Shown here: positions 1-8,616 of the stretch, piece after piece
Position numbering within the stretch: position 1 is the stretch's first letter
How the letters are laid out: each line of letters opens with the position of its first letter
Assembly: GCF_018408855.1 (NCBI RefSeq)
Contig: NZ_AP024324.1
Span: 124,001 to 188,000 of the forward strand
Length of the DNA stretch: 64,000 nucleotides
Source of the DNA: Caballeronia sp. NK8
Lineage (GTDB): Bacteria; Pseudomonadota; Gammaproteobacteria; Burkholderiales; Burkholderiaceae
Direction of reading: 5' to 3'
Notes under the pieces: model-generated
What the model saw: the letters and a program-made list of their open reading frames with translations, nothing else
Databases searched by the model: none
What the model was told of the DNA's origin: nothing
Position numbers and translations under genes: made by a program

Positions 1-1
1 G

Positions 2-49
2 GGCGAGCACAGCGACAAAGTCGACGACTGGCTGCAAGAGCCGCGCTGA
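2..49 (+). CDS. 3' end of a CDS entering from the left, possibly CaiB/BaiF CoA-transferase
   Basis: An open frame runs from the window edge to a TGA at 47-49. The visible end reads GEHSDKVDDWLQEPR. A Gly-Glu-His-(Ser/Thr)-Asp motif a few residues from the stop is usual at the C-terminus of class III (CaiB/BaiF) CoA-transferases, and four intact members lie elsewhere in this window, so that is the likeliest identity. Only 15 codons are visible and the assignment rests on this short motif. The gene converges with the LysR gene that ends at 67. Confidence 0.4.
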   Translation, partial: GEHSDKVDDWLQEPR

Positions 50-66
50 ACGCCTCAATGAGCGCG

Positions 67-1026
67 TCAGGCGGCCGCTGCTTCGACCAGACGCGGGGAA
101 GAGGTATCGATGAAGTATTGCGGATGACGCGCGATCAGTTGCGCCGAATTGGCGCGCGCCGCTTCCCGCCATGCATTGAGCAGCGGCGGCACGCGATCCT
201 TGTGCCAGGCGAGCGACAGCGACACGCCCGGCGTGTCGACCGCGAGCGGCCGGTAGGCGACGCCGTGCGGCTGCATCAGCTGCATGATGGCGGGCACGAC
301 CGCGACGCCCACGCCCGCCGCGACGAGGCACGCGGACGTATGCATGTCGTAGGCTTCCTTGGCGACATTGGGCTTGAGATTCGCATCGTCGAAGAGGTCG
401 AGAATCTTGTCGCCGTAGCCGCGCTCCGTCGCCGTGCCGCGCGCGACCGCGATCAGCGGCCAGCGCGCCAGATCGTGCAGATCCACGGGGCCGGGGACGT
501 CGTACTCGCTGCCCGCCGGCACGGCGACCACGAGCAGCTCGCGATACAGCAGCTCGGTCACGATGTTGTGATCGAACACATGCCCGCGCACCAGCCCGAC
601 TTCGATGAGGCCTTCCTTGAGACCCGCGATCTGCTGCGAGATGGTCATTTCCTGCAGGCTGACGTCCGAGTTCGGCGCGAGCGTGTTGAAGATGCGCAGC
701 GTGTTCGGCAGGAAGCAATAGATGGCCGTGTAGATGGAGCCGACGATCAGATGCGCGCGCGCCCCGCGTCCCGACGCGCGCACCGCGGCGATCGCCGCCG
801 TCGCTGTGTTGAGCACGCGCTGCGCATGTTCGACGAGGATTTCGCCCGCAGGCGTCAGCAGCACCTTGCGCTTTTCGCGCGTGAAAAGCGGCGTGCCCAG
901 TTCGTCTTCCAGCGCGATGATCTGCGCGCTCAATGCGGGCTGAGCGATGTTCACGCGTTCCGATGCGCGCGTGAAATTCAGCTCGGCGGCCACTGCGAGG
1001 AAATACTGGAGTTGGCGCATGTTCAT
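67..1026 (-). CDS. LysR-family transcriptional regulator
   Basis: This 319-residue protein has the usual LysR length. An N-terminal winged helix-turn-helix (about residues 3-62) starts with the typical MRQLQYFLAVAAELNFTRA, and a periplasmic-binding-protein-like effector domain follows (about 90-300). The family binds DNA as a tetramer and responds to a small metabolite. The gene lies downstream of, and on the same strand as, the SDR gene at 1246-2043, so a role in controlling that gene or a nearby catabolic gene is possible but unproven. A second Met two codons in would serve equally as start. The start codon overlaps the stop of a 43-codon ORF. Confidence 0.93.
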   Translation of the reverse strand: MNMRQLQYFLAVAAELNFTRASERVNIAQPALSAQIIALEDELGTPLFTREKRKVLLTPAGEILVEHAQRVLNTATAAIAAVRASGRGARAHLIVGSIYTAIYCFLPNTLRIFNTLAPNSDVSLQEMTISQQIAGLKEGLIEVGLVRGHVFDHNIVTELLYRELLVVAVPAGSEYDVPGPVDLHDLARWPLIAVARGTATERGYGDKILDLFDDANLKPNVAKEAYDMHTSACLVAAGVGVAVVPAIMQLMQPHGVAYRPLAVDTPGVSLSLAWHKDRVPPLLNAWREAARANSAQLIARHPQYFIDTSSPRLVEAAAA

Positions 1027-1154
1027 GTCGGCGTTCCTTCTCTGCTATTCGCGCTGCCGGCCGTGACGATCGGCCCGCGCGGATTCGATCCCGTTGCGCC
1101 GAAATATTCGGCGACGAGCCATTCATCGGCGGCCTGACGGATGGGGTCCGTCAT
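1023..1154 (-). CDS. Possible 43-aa ORF coupled to the LysR gene
   Basis: A short frame starts at an ATG at 1152-1154 and ends in a TGA that shares four bases (ATGA) with the LysR start codon, a layout typical of translational coupling. The product is hydrophilic, begins MTDPIRQAADEWLVAEYFG and resembles nothing I recognise. I see no convincing ribosome binding site before it. It fills most of the gap between the SDR and LysR genes. It may be only a chance frame in GC-rich DNA. Confidence 0.2.
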   Translation of the reverse strand: MTDPIRQAADEWLVAEYFGATGSNPRGPIVTAGSANSREGTPT

Positions 1155-1245
1155 GTACAGGGCGAGCGACAGAAAGCGTGTCAGGCGTCGCGCGCACTTC
1201 GGCGGACAGCGGTGCTCTTGTGCGGCTCGCATGGCGCTGCGGCGC

Positions 1246-2043
1246 TCAGTGCACGCCACGCCACGCGAGCGTGCCGGCGTCGACGCTGAAGGTGCTGCCC
1301 GTCGAGAACGACGCTTCGTCGGACGCGAGAAAGCACACCAGCTTCGCGACTTCTTCCGGGCGCCCCAGGCGTTTGAGCAGATGCGTACCCCACAGGCGCG
1401 CGCGCGCTTTCTCACGGTCCTCTGCGTGCTCCACGCTGTGGCTCAGCATGGGTGTATCGATCGCGCCCGGCGCGTAGGCGTTGCAGCGTATGCCGGCGTC
1501 GGCGAGATCGAGGGCGATCGCTTTGGTCAGCATCGCGACGCCGCCCTTGCTCGCCGCGTAGGCGGGCAAGCCCGGGTACGCGACGCTGCCCGCGACCGAC
1601 CCGCCGTTGACGATGGCCGGACTCTTCGTGGAGCGCCGCAACCACGGCGCGGCGAATTTGCTCGCGAGCCACATCGCCTTGAGATTGACGTTCATGACCG
1701 TGTCCCAGACCGCTTCGGACAGGTCTTCGATCGTCGGCGCGCGGCCCGTCAGGCCGTCGTCGGTGACGCCAGCGTTGTTGACGAGCACGTCGATGCCGCC
1801 CGCGAGGCGCGCGGTTTCGTCGATCATGTGGCGGATCGCCGCCGTGTCCGTGAGGTCGGTGCGGATGAAGCAGCTCTTCGCGCCCGCCTGTTCGACTTCG
1901 TGAGCGGCCGTCGCGCCGCGATCTTCCTGCACGTCCGCGAGCGTGACCCACGCCGCGCCCTGACGCGCCGCTTCGATCGCGATCGCGCGGCCCATGCCCT
2001 GTGCCGCGCCCGTGACCACGACAACCCGGTCCTTTAGCTTCAT
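1246..2043 (-). CDS. Short-chain dehydrogenase/reductase (SDR)
   Basis: This is a classical 265-residue SDR that should interconvert an alcohol and a ketone with NAD(P)(H). The cofactor motif TGAAQGMG is at residues 11-18, the NNAG motif near 89-92, and the catalytic Ser149-Tyr162-xxx-Lys166 set is complete. The start at 2043 was chosen over an upstream Met because the family begins with a short stretch such as MKLKDRVVVVTG and because GGAGAC precedes this ATG at good spacing. The gene is divergent from the AraC gene at 2163, with 119 bp between them. The substrate is unknown. Confidence 0.93.
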   Translation of the reverse strand: MKLKDRVVVVTGAAQGMGRAIAIEAARQGAAWVTLADVQEDRGATAAHEVEQAGAKSCFIRTDLTDTAAIRHMIDETARLAGGIDVLVNNAGVTDDGLTGRAPTIEDLSEAVWDTVMNVNLKAMWLASKFAAPWLRRSTKSPAIVNGGSVAGSVAYPGLPAYAASKGGVAMLTKAIALDLADAGIRCNAYAPGAIDTPMLSHSVEHAEDREKARARLWGTHLLKRLGRPEEVAKLVCFLASDEASFSTGSTFSVDAGTLAWRGVH

Positions 2044-2162
2044 TACGTGTCTCCGTCTTGTTCTTCGCCAGTGAATGCACCGGTCGTTGGGATACAAGTT
2101 AAGGCAACGCAATGAGTTAATCTATAAGAGTCCGTCTACGAAAATTTATCGATCGTCTCAAT

Positions 2163-3095
2163 ATGGACATCCTGACCGATATCATCCGACTCATGCGGCC
2201 CCGGGCGATCAGCTGGCGGACGGTCGAGGCGCAGGGCCGCTGGGGCATGAGCGTGCCGTGCCGGGACATTCCGGTGTTCTGCCTCGTCGTGACGGGGCAA
2301 TGCTGGTACGTGCCGCGCCACGGCCAGCCGCTGCTGATGCGCCAGGGCGACTACCTCCTCATGCGCGCGACGGCCCGCTATTGCCTCGTCAGCGACCCCG
2401 ATGCGAGCGCCACGCTGCACGCGATGGAAGACGGCGTCGCAGCCGATGCGTACGTTCGCTGGGACGAGGGCGCAGGCGGCGACAAGGTCCGTCTCGTCGG
2501 CGGGTACTTCGAGATCGGCCCGGAACACACGGCGCTCTTCTCGGGCATGCTGCCGGATTTTCTGTACATCCGTTCGTCTGACGAAGAGGCGGGGCGGCTG
2601 TCGAGGCTGATTGCGCTGATCGGCGAGGAGTCGAGCATCGATCTGCCGGGACGCGATCTCGTCATGAGCCGGCTCGTCGAAATCATGCTGGTCGAAGTGT
2701 GGCGGCGTCCGCTGACCCGGATCGACTCGCGCGAGGCCGGCTGGTTCAGCGGCATGGCCGACCCGCACATCCATCTCGCGCTGCAGAAAATGCACGCGGA
2801 CGTTGCGCGTCACTGGACCGTCGACGGGCTCGCGAAGGACGTCGGCATGTCGCGTGCCGCGTTCGCGCGGCGCTTTGCGGAACGCGTCGGCGTCGCGCCC
2901 GCCACGTATCTGTCGAACTGGCGCATTGCGCTCGCCAAGGATGCGCTGCTCAACAGCGAACGTTCGCTCACCGACATCGCACTGTCCATCGGCTATTACT
3001 CGGACAGTGCATTCAGCACGGCATTCAGCCGCGTGGTCGGCGTCGCGCCCGCGGCGTTCCGCCGCGCGCGACAAGGCGAGCAGGCTGCCCGATAG
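2163..3095 (+). CDS. AraC-family regulator with cupin sensor domain
   Basis: This 310-residue regulator has an N-terminal cupin-type ligand-binding domain of the AraC cupin_6 kind (about residues 10-190). A C-terminal double helix-turn-helix follows (about 205-305), with the standard second-helix segment SLTDIALSIGYYSDSAF. It is divergent from the SDR at 1246-2043 and lies directly upstream of the same-strand catabolic genes at 3264-10031, so it probably regulates one or both sides. AraC-type regulators next to P450 and EthD-like genes are known from the eth ether-degradation cluster. The inducer cannot be read from the sequence. Confidence 0.92.
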   Translation: MDILTDIIRLMRPRAISWRTVEAQGRWGMSVPCRDIPVFCLVVTGQCWYVPRHGQPLLMRQGDYLLMRATARYCLVSDPDASATLHAMEDGVAADAYVRWDEGAGGDKVRLVGGYFEIGPEHTALFSGMLPDFLYIRSSDEEAGRLSRLIALIGEESSIDLPGRDLVMSRLVEIMLVEVWRRPLTRIDSREAGWFSGMADPHIHLALQKMHADVARHWTVDGLAKDVGMSRAAFARRFAERVGVAPATYLSNWRIALAKDALLNSERSLTDIALSIGYYSDSAFSTAFSRVVGVAPAAFRRARQGEQAAR

Positions 3096-3263
3096 CCCGT
3101 CGATATTCCGCTTTCGCAGCTATACGCCGATCTGCTTGAATCATCGTTTTTTAGTATTTCCCCTCGTGCCTGTGTGGCCCGTATCTTGTGCTCATCGTAT
3201 GTGCCTGCCATCGCATCTTCCATGCAGCGGGCGCGACTCATCAGCCATGCAAGAGAGCGGACC

Positions 3264-4271
3264 ATGCAGAGGATATGCATTTTCGGAGGCGGGGCGATCG
3301 GCGGCTATCTGGCGGCGCATCTGGCGCGCGCCGGGCGCTGCGAGGTGAGCGTCGTCGCTCGGGGCAGGACGCTCGACGCCATCCGCCGCCACGGACTGAG
3401 CGTGAAGACCGCCAGCGAAGCGTTCACGGTGCCCGTGCGCGCGACCTCGGACACGCGCGAACTCGGCGAACAGGATTACGTGTTCATCACGCTCAAGGCG
3501 CATCAGGTCGATGGCGCGCTCGGGCAGATCGCGCCGCTGATCGGCCCGCACACTACCGTGCTGCCGCCGACCACCGGTATTCCGTACTACTTCTTTCATG
3601 CGCTGCCCGGACGTTTCGGCGGCACGCAGTTGCCTTCCCTCGACCGTGACGCACGCCAGTGGCGTGTCATGCCGCCGGAGCAGGTGCTCGGCTGCGTCTA
3701 CTGGATCGGCGCACATGCGAGCGCGCCGGGCGTGATCGTGCAGGACGGCGCGAAAGCGGGCTGTCCGATCGGCGAGCTCGACGGCAGCGACTCCGGGCGC
3801 GTGCGCGCGCTGAGCGAATTGTTGTGCGCGAGCGGCATCGACGCGAAGGTGAACAAGGACATCCGTTCGGCGATCTGGGTCAAGTTCGTCAACAGCCTCT
3901 CGTTCAATCCCGTCGCGCTGCTCACGCAGGGCGCGCTCGGCGAGATGGCCGAGGCGGGCGGCGCGCTGGCCGTCGTCAAGGCGATGATGTCGGAAGCGGA
4001 TGCCATCGCCACGCGACTGGGGCTTGCGATCGGTCCGCCGCCCGACAGGCGCATCGCGCTGACGGTGAGCGCGTCGCATCACAGGATGTCGATGCTGCAG
4101 GATCTCGAAGCAGGCCGTCCGCTCGAACTCGACCCGCTCGTGCACTCGATCCGCGCACTGCGCGATCTCACGGACGTGGCCACCCCTACCCTCGACATGG
4201 TGCTCGCGATGGCGCAACTGCGCGCCGTCACGGCGACGCACGCCCACACGAAACAGGAGCAACACGCATGA
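3264..4271 (+). CDS. Ketopantoate reductase family (ApbA/PanE-like) dehydrogenase
   Basis: This 335-residue NADPH-dependent 2-ketoacid reductase fold has an N-terminal Rossmann motif FGGGAIGGYLAAHLARAG (residues 6-23). The family Lys and Asn segment WVKFVNSLSFNP lies in the helical half. The start at 3264 is preceded by AAGAGAGCGG and gives the usual N-terminus; longer in-frame starts would add an unrelated tail. Its stop overlaps the start of the CoA-transferase gene (ATGA), so the two are co-translated. Because it sits in a catabolic gene set rather than with panB or panC, I infer a dehydrogenase of a degradation pathway and not the pantothenate enzyme. Confidence 0.88.
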   Translation: MQRICIFGGGAIGGYLAAHLARAGRCEVSVVARGRTLDAIRRHGLSVKTASEAFTVPVRATSDTRELGEQDYVFITLKAHQVDGALGQIAPLIGPHTTVLPPTTGIPYYFFHALPGRFGGTQLPSLDRDARQWRVMPPEQVLGCVYWIGAHASAPGVIVQDGAKAGCPIGELDGSDSGRVRALSELLCASGIDAKVNKDIRSAIWVKFVNSLSFNPVALLTQGALGEMAEAGGALAVVKAMMSEADAIATRLGLAIGPPPDRRIALTVSASHHRMSMLQDLEAGRPLELDPLVHSIRALRDLTDVATPTLDMVLAMAQLRAVTATHAHTKQEQHA

Positions 4272-5416
4272 CGAACCCATCCACCACGGCACCGACGCAT
4301 GACGACGACGCCTTCAGGCGGCCTCTCGCCGGCGTGAAGGTCGTCGAAGCGTGCAGCTACATCTCCGGCCCGTTCTGCGCGCAGATGCTCGCCGATCTGG
4401 GCGCGGACGTCATCAAGGTCGAGCCGCCGTCGGGCGATCCGTATCGGAACTTCGGTCATGGCTGGAAGGGCGTGGGCACCGTCTGGACCAATGCGAATCG
4501 CGGCAAGCGCAGCGTCACGCTCGATCTCAAGTCCGCCGACGATCTCGCCCGATTCAAGGTGCTCCTGCGTGATGCCGATCTCTATATCGAGAACTGGCGT
4601 CCGCATGTGTCGGCGTCGCTCGGGCTGAGCTTCGAGGCGGTGAGCGCGCTGAATCCGCGCATCGTCCAGCTTTCGATCACCGGTTACGGGCCGGACGGCG
4701 AACTCGCCGCGGAACCCGCTTTCGATGCGCTGATCCAGGGTCGCACTGGCCTGCTCAGCTACGAGGCGGCAGGCGGCACGCCGCGCGCCACCAATACGTT
4801 CGTGGCGGACAAGGTCGCCGCGATCTTCGCCGCGCAGATGGCGCTGTCCGGACTGATCGCACGAGACCGGGCGCAGAAGGCGATCCATCTGGAGACGTCG
4901 ATGCTCGACATGCTGTCCTACTACAACTTTCCGGACATGTTCCACAACCGCGCGTTCGTCGACGACGCCTCGCCCGAAACGCTCGCGCCGCAACCGGTGC
5001 TCGCGACGAGCGACGGTCATCTGGTGGTGTCGCCGGTGTCGGGCAAGCAGTTGAGCCGGACGCTCGATGCGCTCGGGCATCCGGAATGGAAGGATGAACT
5101 GAAGAAGATCACCAGCAAGCGCGACATGACGCACGCGTTCTTCGAGCGCATCGCGGGGCCGCTCAGACAGAAGACGACGGCGCACTGGCTCGCGCGCTTT
5201 CGTGAACTCGACGTGCCCGCTGGTCCCGTCAACGTGCCCGACGCGCATCTGAACGACCCGCAGGTGTTGCACAACCGGCTTTACTCGCAACTCGAAACGC
5301 CCACCGGCACGGTGCGGGCGATCCGCTATCCGGCGCGCTTCAACGGACATCTGTTCGAACCGCGCCGGGCCGCGCCCGCGCTCGGCGAAGGCAATGCCGA
5401 CCTGCTCGGCTCGTGA
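4268..5416 (+). CDS. CaiB/BaiF (class III) CoA-transferase
   Basis: This 382-residue protein has the class III N-terminal signature, with GVKVVEACSYISGPFCAQML near residues 22-41 followed by LGADVIKVEPP. Asp153 in AFDALIQGRTG matches the catalytic Asp that carries the acyl anhydride intermediate. Such enzymes move CoA between carboxylic acids in the cytoplasm. The ATGA overlap with the PanE-like gene upstream shows operon structure. It is the activation step of the 3264-10031 gene set. The acid substrate is not identifiable by sequence reading. Confidence 0.93.
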   Translation: MTNPSTTAPTHDDDAFRRPLAGVKVVEACSYISGPFCAQMLADLGADVIKVEPPSGDPYRNFGHGWKGVGTVWTNANRGKRSVTLDLKSADDLARFKVLLRDADLYIENWRPHVSASLGLSFEAVSALNPRIVQLSITGYGPDGELAAEPAFDALIQGRTGLLSYEAAGGTPRATNTFVADKVAAIFAAQMALSGLIARDRAQKAIHLETSMLDMLSYYNFPDMFHNRAFVDDASPETLAPQPVLATSDGHLVVSPVSGKQLSRTLDALGHPEWKDELKKITSKRDMTHAFFERIAGPLRQKTTAHWLARFRELDVPAGPVNVPDAHLNDPQVLHNRLYSQLETPTGTVRAIRYPARFNGHLFEPRRAAPALGEGNADLLGS

Positions 5417-5437
5417 ACCGTCGACACGGAGATTCAA

Positions 5438-5920
5438 GTGCCCATCATGCTGAGCGGCGTCGAAGGCATCCGTGCCTGTCTGGGATTCCACCTCGGTCAC
5501 AGCGACTGGCTGGAGGTCGATCGGGTCACGATCGAGCGCTTCGAATCGCTGACCGATGAACTCTCGCGGAGCCACATCGGCGAGGACATCGTGCCTTGCG
5601 GCGTCATGGTCGCCCTGCTGATTCCGATGCTCGAGGAGATCTACGTGCTCGAGGACACGCTGAATGTGGCGCTGCACAGGATCGAGCAACTGCAGTTCGT
5701 TGCGCCCGCGCCGACGGGCTCGGGTCTGCGCGTCGGCGCGACGGTCAGGGCCGTTCAGCCGGTGGGCGACCACTGGCATCTGAATCTCGAATGCGTGATG
5801 GAATGCGATGCCCTGGCGCAACCCGTGTTGCGCGCGAACGTGACGTATCGGTTCCGATCCGCTTCCGTGGCGGGCATGCCGCATCTGTCCTTGTGCAGGC
5901 CCGACCTGAGCTGCCGATGA
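5438..5920 (+). CDS. MaoC/NodN-like hot-dog protein, shortened active-site region
   Basis: This 160-residue protein begins SGVEGIRACLGFHLGHSDWLEV, the opening of MaoC/NodN-type hydratases of the hot-dog fold, and ends with the fold's closing strands. The family hydrates 2-enoyl-CoA using an Asp-x4-His pair. Here the corresponding segment reads TDELSRSHIGEDIVPCG: Asp and His are one residue further apart than usual, and about ten residues that normally follow the His are missing. It may therefore be a degenerate or binding-only member, or a thioesterase-like relative. The GTG start at 5438 is preferred because ACGGAG precedes it at proper spacing; an ATG at 5447 is the alternative. Confidence 0.75.
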   Translation: MPIMLSGVEGIRACLGFHLGHSDWLEVDRVTIERFESLTDELSRSHIGEDIVPCGVMVALLIPMLEEIYVLEDTLNVALHRIEQLQFVAPAPTGSGLRVGATVRAVQPVGDHWHLNLECVMECDALAQPVLRANVTYRFRSASVAGMPHLSLCRPDLSCR

Positions 5921-6013
5921 GGAGATCGCAGCCGAATCGCATAACCGGGCAATCAGTTTATTAAGCAGGATACCAAAGTAAATAGTCTAAAAATATGAGA
6001 CATGGAGACAGAG

Positions 6014-7231
6014 ATGAAATACTGGAGATGGCCGTCCGCGGTGGCGGTGTTGTTGGTGTCAGCGCATGCATCGGCGCAAAGCAATGTGCTGATTTACGGC
6101 ATCATCGATTACGGGCTGAACTTCGTCAACAATGCGCAGACCGCCGCACCGGGCGGGCGCACGGGCAGCCATCAGTACGCGATGAGCAGCAGCATCATGC
6201 AGGGCAACCGGCTCGGATTCCGCGGCACTGAAGACCTCGGCGGAGGCTATCAGGCGATCTTCGTGCTGGAGAACGGCTTCGATATCGGCACGGGCTCGCT
6301 GGCGCAAGGCGGTAACCTGTTCGGCCGGCAGGCCTATGTCGGGCTCGCGTCGCCCTACGGCACGGTGACGATCGGCCGCCAGTACGACTCGGCCGTGGAT
6401 TACATCGGGCCGCTCACCGGCGCGGTCGGCAACGGCACCTACGCGCTGCATGGCAACGACGTCAACAACTTCGGCAACACGTATCGCGTGAACAACGCCG
6501 TCAAGTTCACCAGCAATACGTACAACGGATTCAAGTTCGGCGGGCTGTACAGCTTTGGCGGCGTGGCGGGTTCGTTCGGCACCAACAGCATCTATTCCGC
6601 CGGAGCGTCCTATTCGAACGGTCCCTGGTCGGCCGCCGTGGCGTACCTGCGCGCCCGCGACCCGAACCGCTCGTTCTTCGGCAACAACCCCAATAGTTCC
6701 GCCACGGCCAACAATCTCGGCGCGACGAGCGGCGTGCAGACCAATCCGGTCTACGGCGCGTTTGCATCGGCGGCGTATTACCAGGTCATGGGCGCGGCGT
6801 TGCAGTACTCGGTGCAGAGCCTCATCGTCGGCTTCGATTACTCGCACATCACCTTCGGCGATCTGAACTCCCCCTCATCGGGCAATCTCGCGCTGACCAA
6901 TCCGCGTGGCTATACCGGCAACGCTGCGTTCAACAGCTACAACCTATTCGCGCGCTACGCCATCACGCCGTTCCTGTGGCTCAACGGCTCCTACGACTAT
7001 CTCGTGGGCGGCGCGATCGACGGCAAGGAGAGCGCGAAGTACCACATGTTCAATGCATCGGTGGACTACTTCCTCTCGAAGCGGACCGATGTCTACTTCA
7101 TGGCGAACTACCAGATCGCGTCCGGCGTGGATTCGACCGGACAGCCCGCGGTCGCGTCCTATCTCACGATCACGCCGTCCAATACGCCGCATCAGGTCGT
7201 GTTGCGAGTCGGCATGCGGCACCGCTTCTAG
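6014..7231 (+). CDS. Gram-negative general porin
   Basis: This 405-residue outer-membrane porin has a Sec signal peptide ending AHASAQ near residue 21. Its first strand is SNVLIYGIIDYGLNF, and the family motifs RGTEDLGGGYQAIFVLENGF and LFGRQAYVGL follow. The C-terminus ends in Phe (VGMRHRF), the signal for outer-membrane insertion. It should form a trimeric diffusion channel. The start at 6014 was chosen because GGAGACAGAG lies just upstream and it gives a normal signal peptide; an in-frame ATG at 6002 is possible. It sits inside the same-strand catabolic set, so it probably admits that pathway's substrate. Confidence 0.93.
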   Translation: MKYWRWPSAVAVLLVSAHASAQSNVLIYGIIDYGLNFVNNAQTAAPGGRTGSHQYAMSSSIMQGNRLGFRGTEDLGGGYQAIFVLENGFDIGTGSLAQGGNLFGRQAYVGLASPYGTVTIGRQYDSAVDYIGPLTGAVGNGTYALHGNDVNNFGNTYRVNNAVKFTSNTYNGFKFGGLYSFGGVAGSFGTNSIYSAGASYSNGPWSAAVAYLRARDPNRSFFGNNPNSSATANNLGATSGVQTNPVYGAFASAAYYQVMGAALQYSVQSLIVGFDYSHITFGDLNSPSSGNLALTNPRGYTGNAAFNSYNLFARYAITPFLWLNGSYDYLVGGAIDGKESAKYHMFNASVDYFLSKRTDVYFMANYQIASGVDSTGQPAVASYLTITPSNTPHQVVLRVGMRHRF

Positions 7232-7257
7232 CTTCTCAAACCAACAGCGAGGAAGGA

Positions 7258-8499
7258 ATGAATACGTCCGAGACCACCGCCACATGCCCGTTCGCCACGG
7301 AACGCTTCCCGTGGCCGCGAGACGGCGCCGCGCCGCTCGTGCCACCGCGTCAATATGCGCAACTGCGCGAGCAGGCGCCCGTCGTACAAGTCAGTCTGTG
7401 GGACGGCAGTCTCGCCTGGCTCGTGACCGACATGGCGCATTTTCGCGAAGTCATGACGAGCCCGCACTTCAGCGCATCGCCGCTGACGCCCGGCTTTCCG
7501 TTCGTCTCGCCGTCGCGCGCCGCGCAGTCGAAGTCCTATCAGACCTTCATCACGATGGACCCGCCCGAGCACGGTCAGTATCGTCGCACGTTGACGAAGG
7601 AGTTCATGGCCAAGCGCATGCAGGAGCTGCGCCCGCTCGTTCAGCGATCGCTCGATCAGCTTCTCGACGACATGGAGCGCACGGGCGCGCCGGCCGATTT
7701 CATCGGCGCTGTCGCGCTGCCGCTTCCGTCGCTGGTCATTTCGATCATGCTCGGCGTGCCCTATGAGGACCATGACAAGCTGCAGAAATGGAGCGGCGAC
7801 CGCATGGATCTTTCGATCGCGCCCGAAGCCTTGACGCAGTCGGCGAAGCACATGAGTCAGTACATCGACGCGCTGCTGCTGGAAAAGGAACGCGATCCGG
7901 GCGACGGCAGCGACTTGCTGAGCCGCATGGCGATCGAATGGATCAATCCCGGCAAGGTGTCGCATGCGGATGCCGTGCAGATGGCGACCTTGCTCTATCT
8001 CGCCGGCCACGAGACGACCGCGAACCAGATCGGGCTCGGCCTGCTCAGTCTGTTTCAGCATCCGGAGCAGCGTGCAGCGCTGATGGCGGACGCGTCGCTG
8101 GTGAAGGGCGCGGTGGAGGAAATGCTGCGCTTTCATTCGATCACGCACATGAACTCCAATCGGGTCGCAACGGAAGATGTCGTGATCGGCGGTCAACTGA
8201 TTCGCAAGGGCGAGGGCGTGCTGGCGCTCCTCCATGGCGCGAATCACGACCCGGTGGCGTTCCCCGAGCCCGAGCGCTTCGATATCCGCCGCGATACGAA
8301 GGATCAGTCGCACGTCGCGTTTTCGTTCGGCATTCACCAGTGTCTCGGCCAGCCGCTTGCGCGACTCGAACTTCAGGTGCTGTTCGAAACGCTCTTCAAA
8401 CGCTTTCCGAATCTGCAGCTCGCCGTATCCGAGGACGAATTGCGCTACAAGGACAAGTCGTTCGTCTACGGGTTGAAGGCGCTGCCCGTTCGCTGGTAA
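7258..8499 (+). CDS. Cytochrome P450 monooxygenase
   Basis: This is a 413-residue soluble bacterial P450. The I-helix oxygen-activation motif is AGHETT (residues 249-254), the K-helix ExxR is Glu288-Met-Leu-Arg291, and the heme-binding loop FSFGIHQCLGQPLA has the thiolate ligand Cys362. No membrane anchor or fused redox domain is present, so it needs a separate ferredoxin and reductase, and none is encoded nearby. The start is preceded by GAGGAAGGA. It is followed at short distance by an SDR and an EthD-like protein, suggesting substrate hydroxylation followed by alcohol oxidation. Confidence 0.95.
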   Translation: MNTSETTATCPFATERFPWPRDGAAPLVPPRQYAQLREQAPVVQVSLWDGSLAWLVTDMAHFREVMTSPHFSASPLTPGFPFVSPSRAAQSKSYQTFITMDPPEHGQYRRTLTKEFMAKRMQELRPLVQRSLDQLLDDMERTGAPADFIGAVALPLPSLVISIMLGVPYEDHDKLQKWSGDRMDLSIAPEALTQSAKHMSQYIDALLLEKERDPGDGSDLLSRMAIEWINPGKVSHADAVQMATLLYLAGHETTANQIGLGLLSLFQHPEQRAALMADASLVKGAVEEMLRFHSITHMNSNRVATEDVVIGGQLIRKGEGVLALLHGANHDPVAFPEPERFDIRRDTKDQSHVAFSFGIHQCLGQPLARLELQVLFETLFKRFPNLQLAVSEDELRYKDKSFVYGLKALPVRW

Positions 8500-8511
8500 C
8501 CGGAGAAGGCG

Positions 8512-8598
8512 ATGAACAGGCGTTCATGGATGAAAGGCTGGTCCGCAAACATCGATGTCCTGATCGCGTTGTGCGCCAGTCTTGCGATGACGGCTTAG
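8512..8598 (+). CDS. Possible 28-aa small protein between P450 and SDR
   Basis: An ATG preceded by GGAGAAGGCG opens a 28-codon frame that ends in TAG. The peptide starts MNRRSWMKGWS and has a hydrophobic tail (about residues 15-28). It occupies the otherwise unexplained 117 bp between the P450 and the next SDR, where neighbouring gaps are 9-26 bp. The ribosome binding site and the hydrophobic end are its only support, and it could be a chance frame. Confidence 0.3.
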   Translation: MNRRSWMKGWSANIDVLIALCASLAMTA

Positions 8599-8616
8599 CA
8601 ACAACGGAGGAAACAC

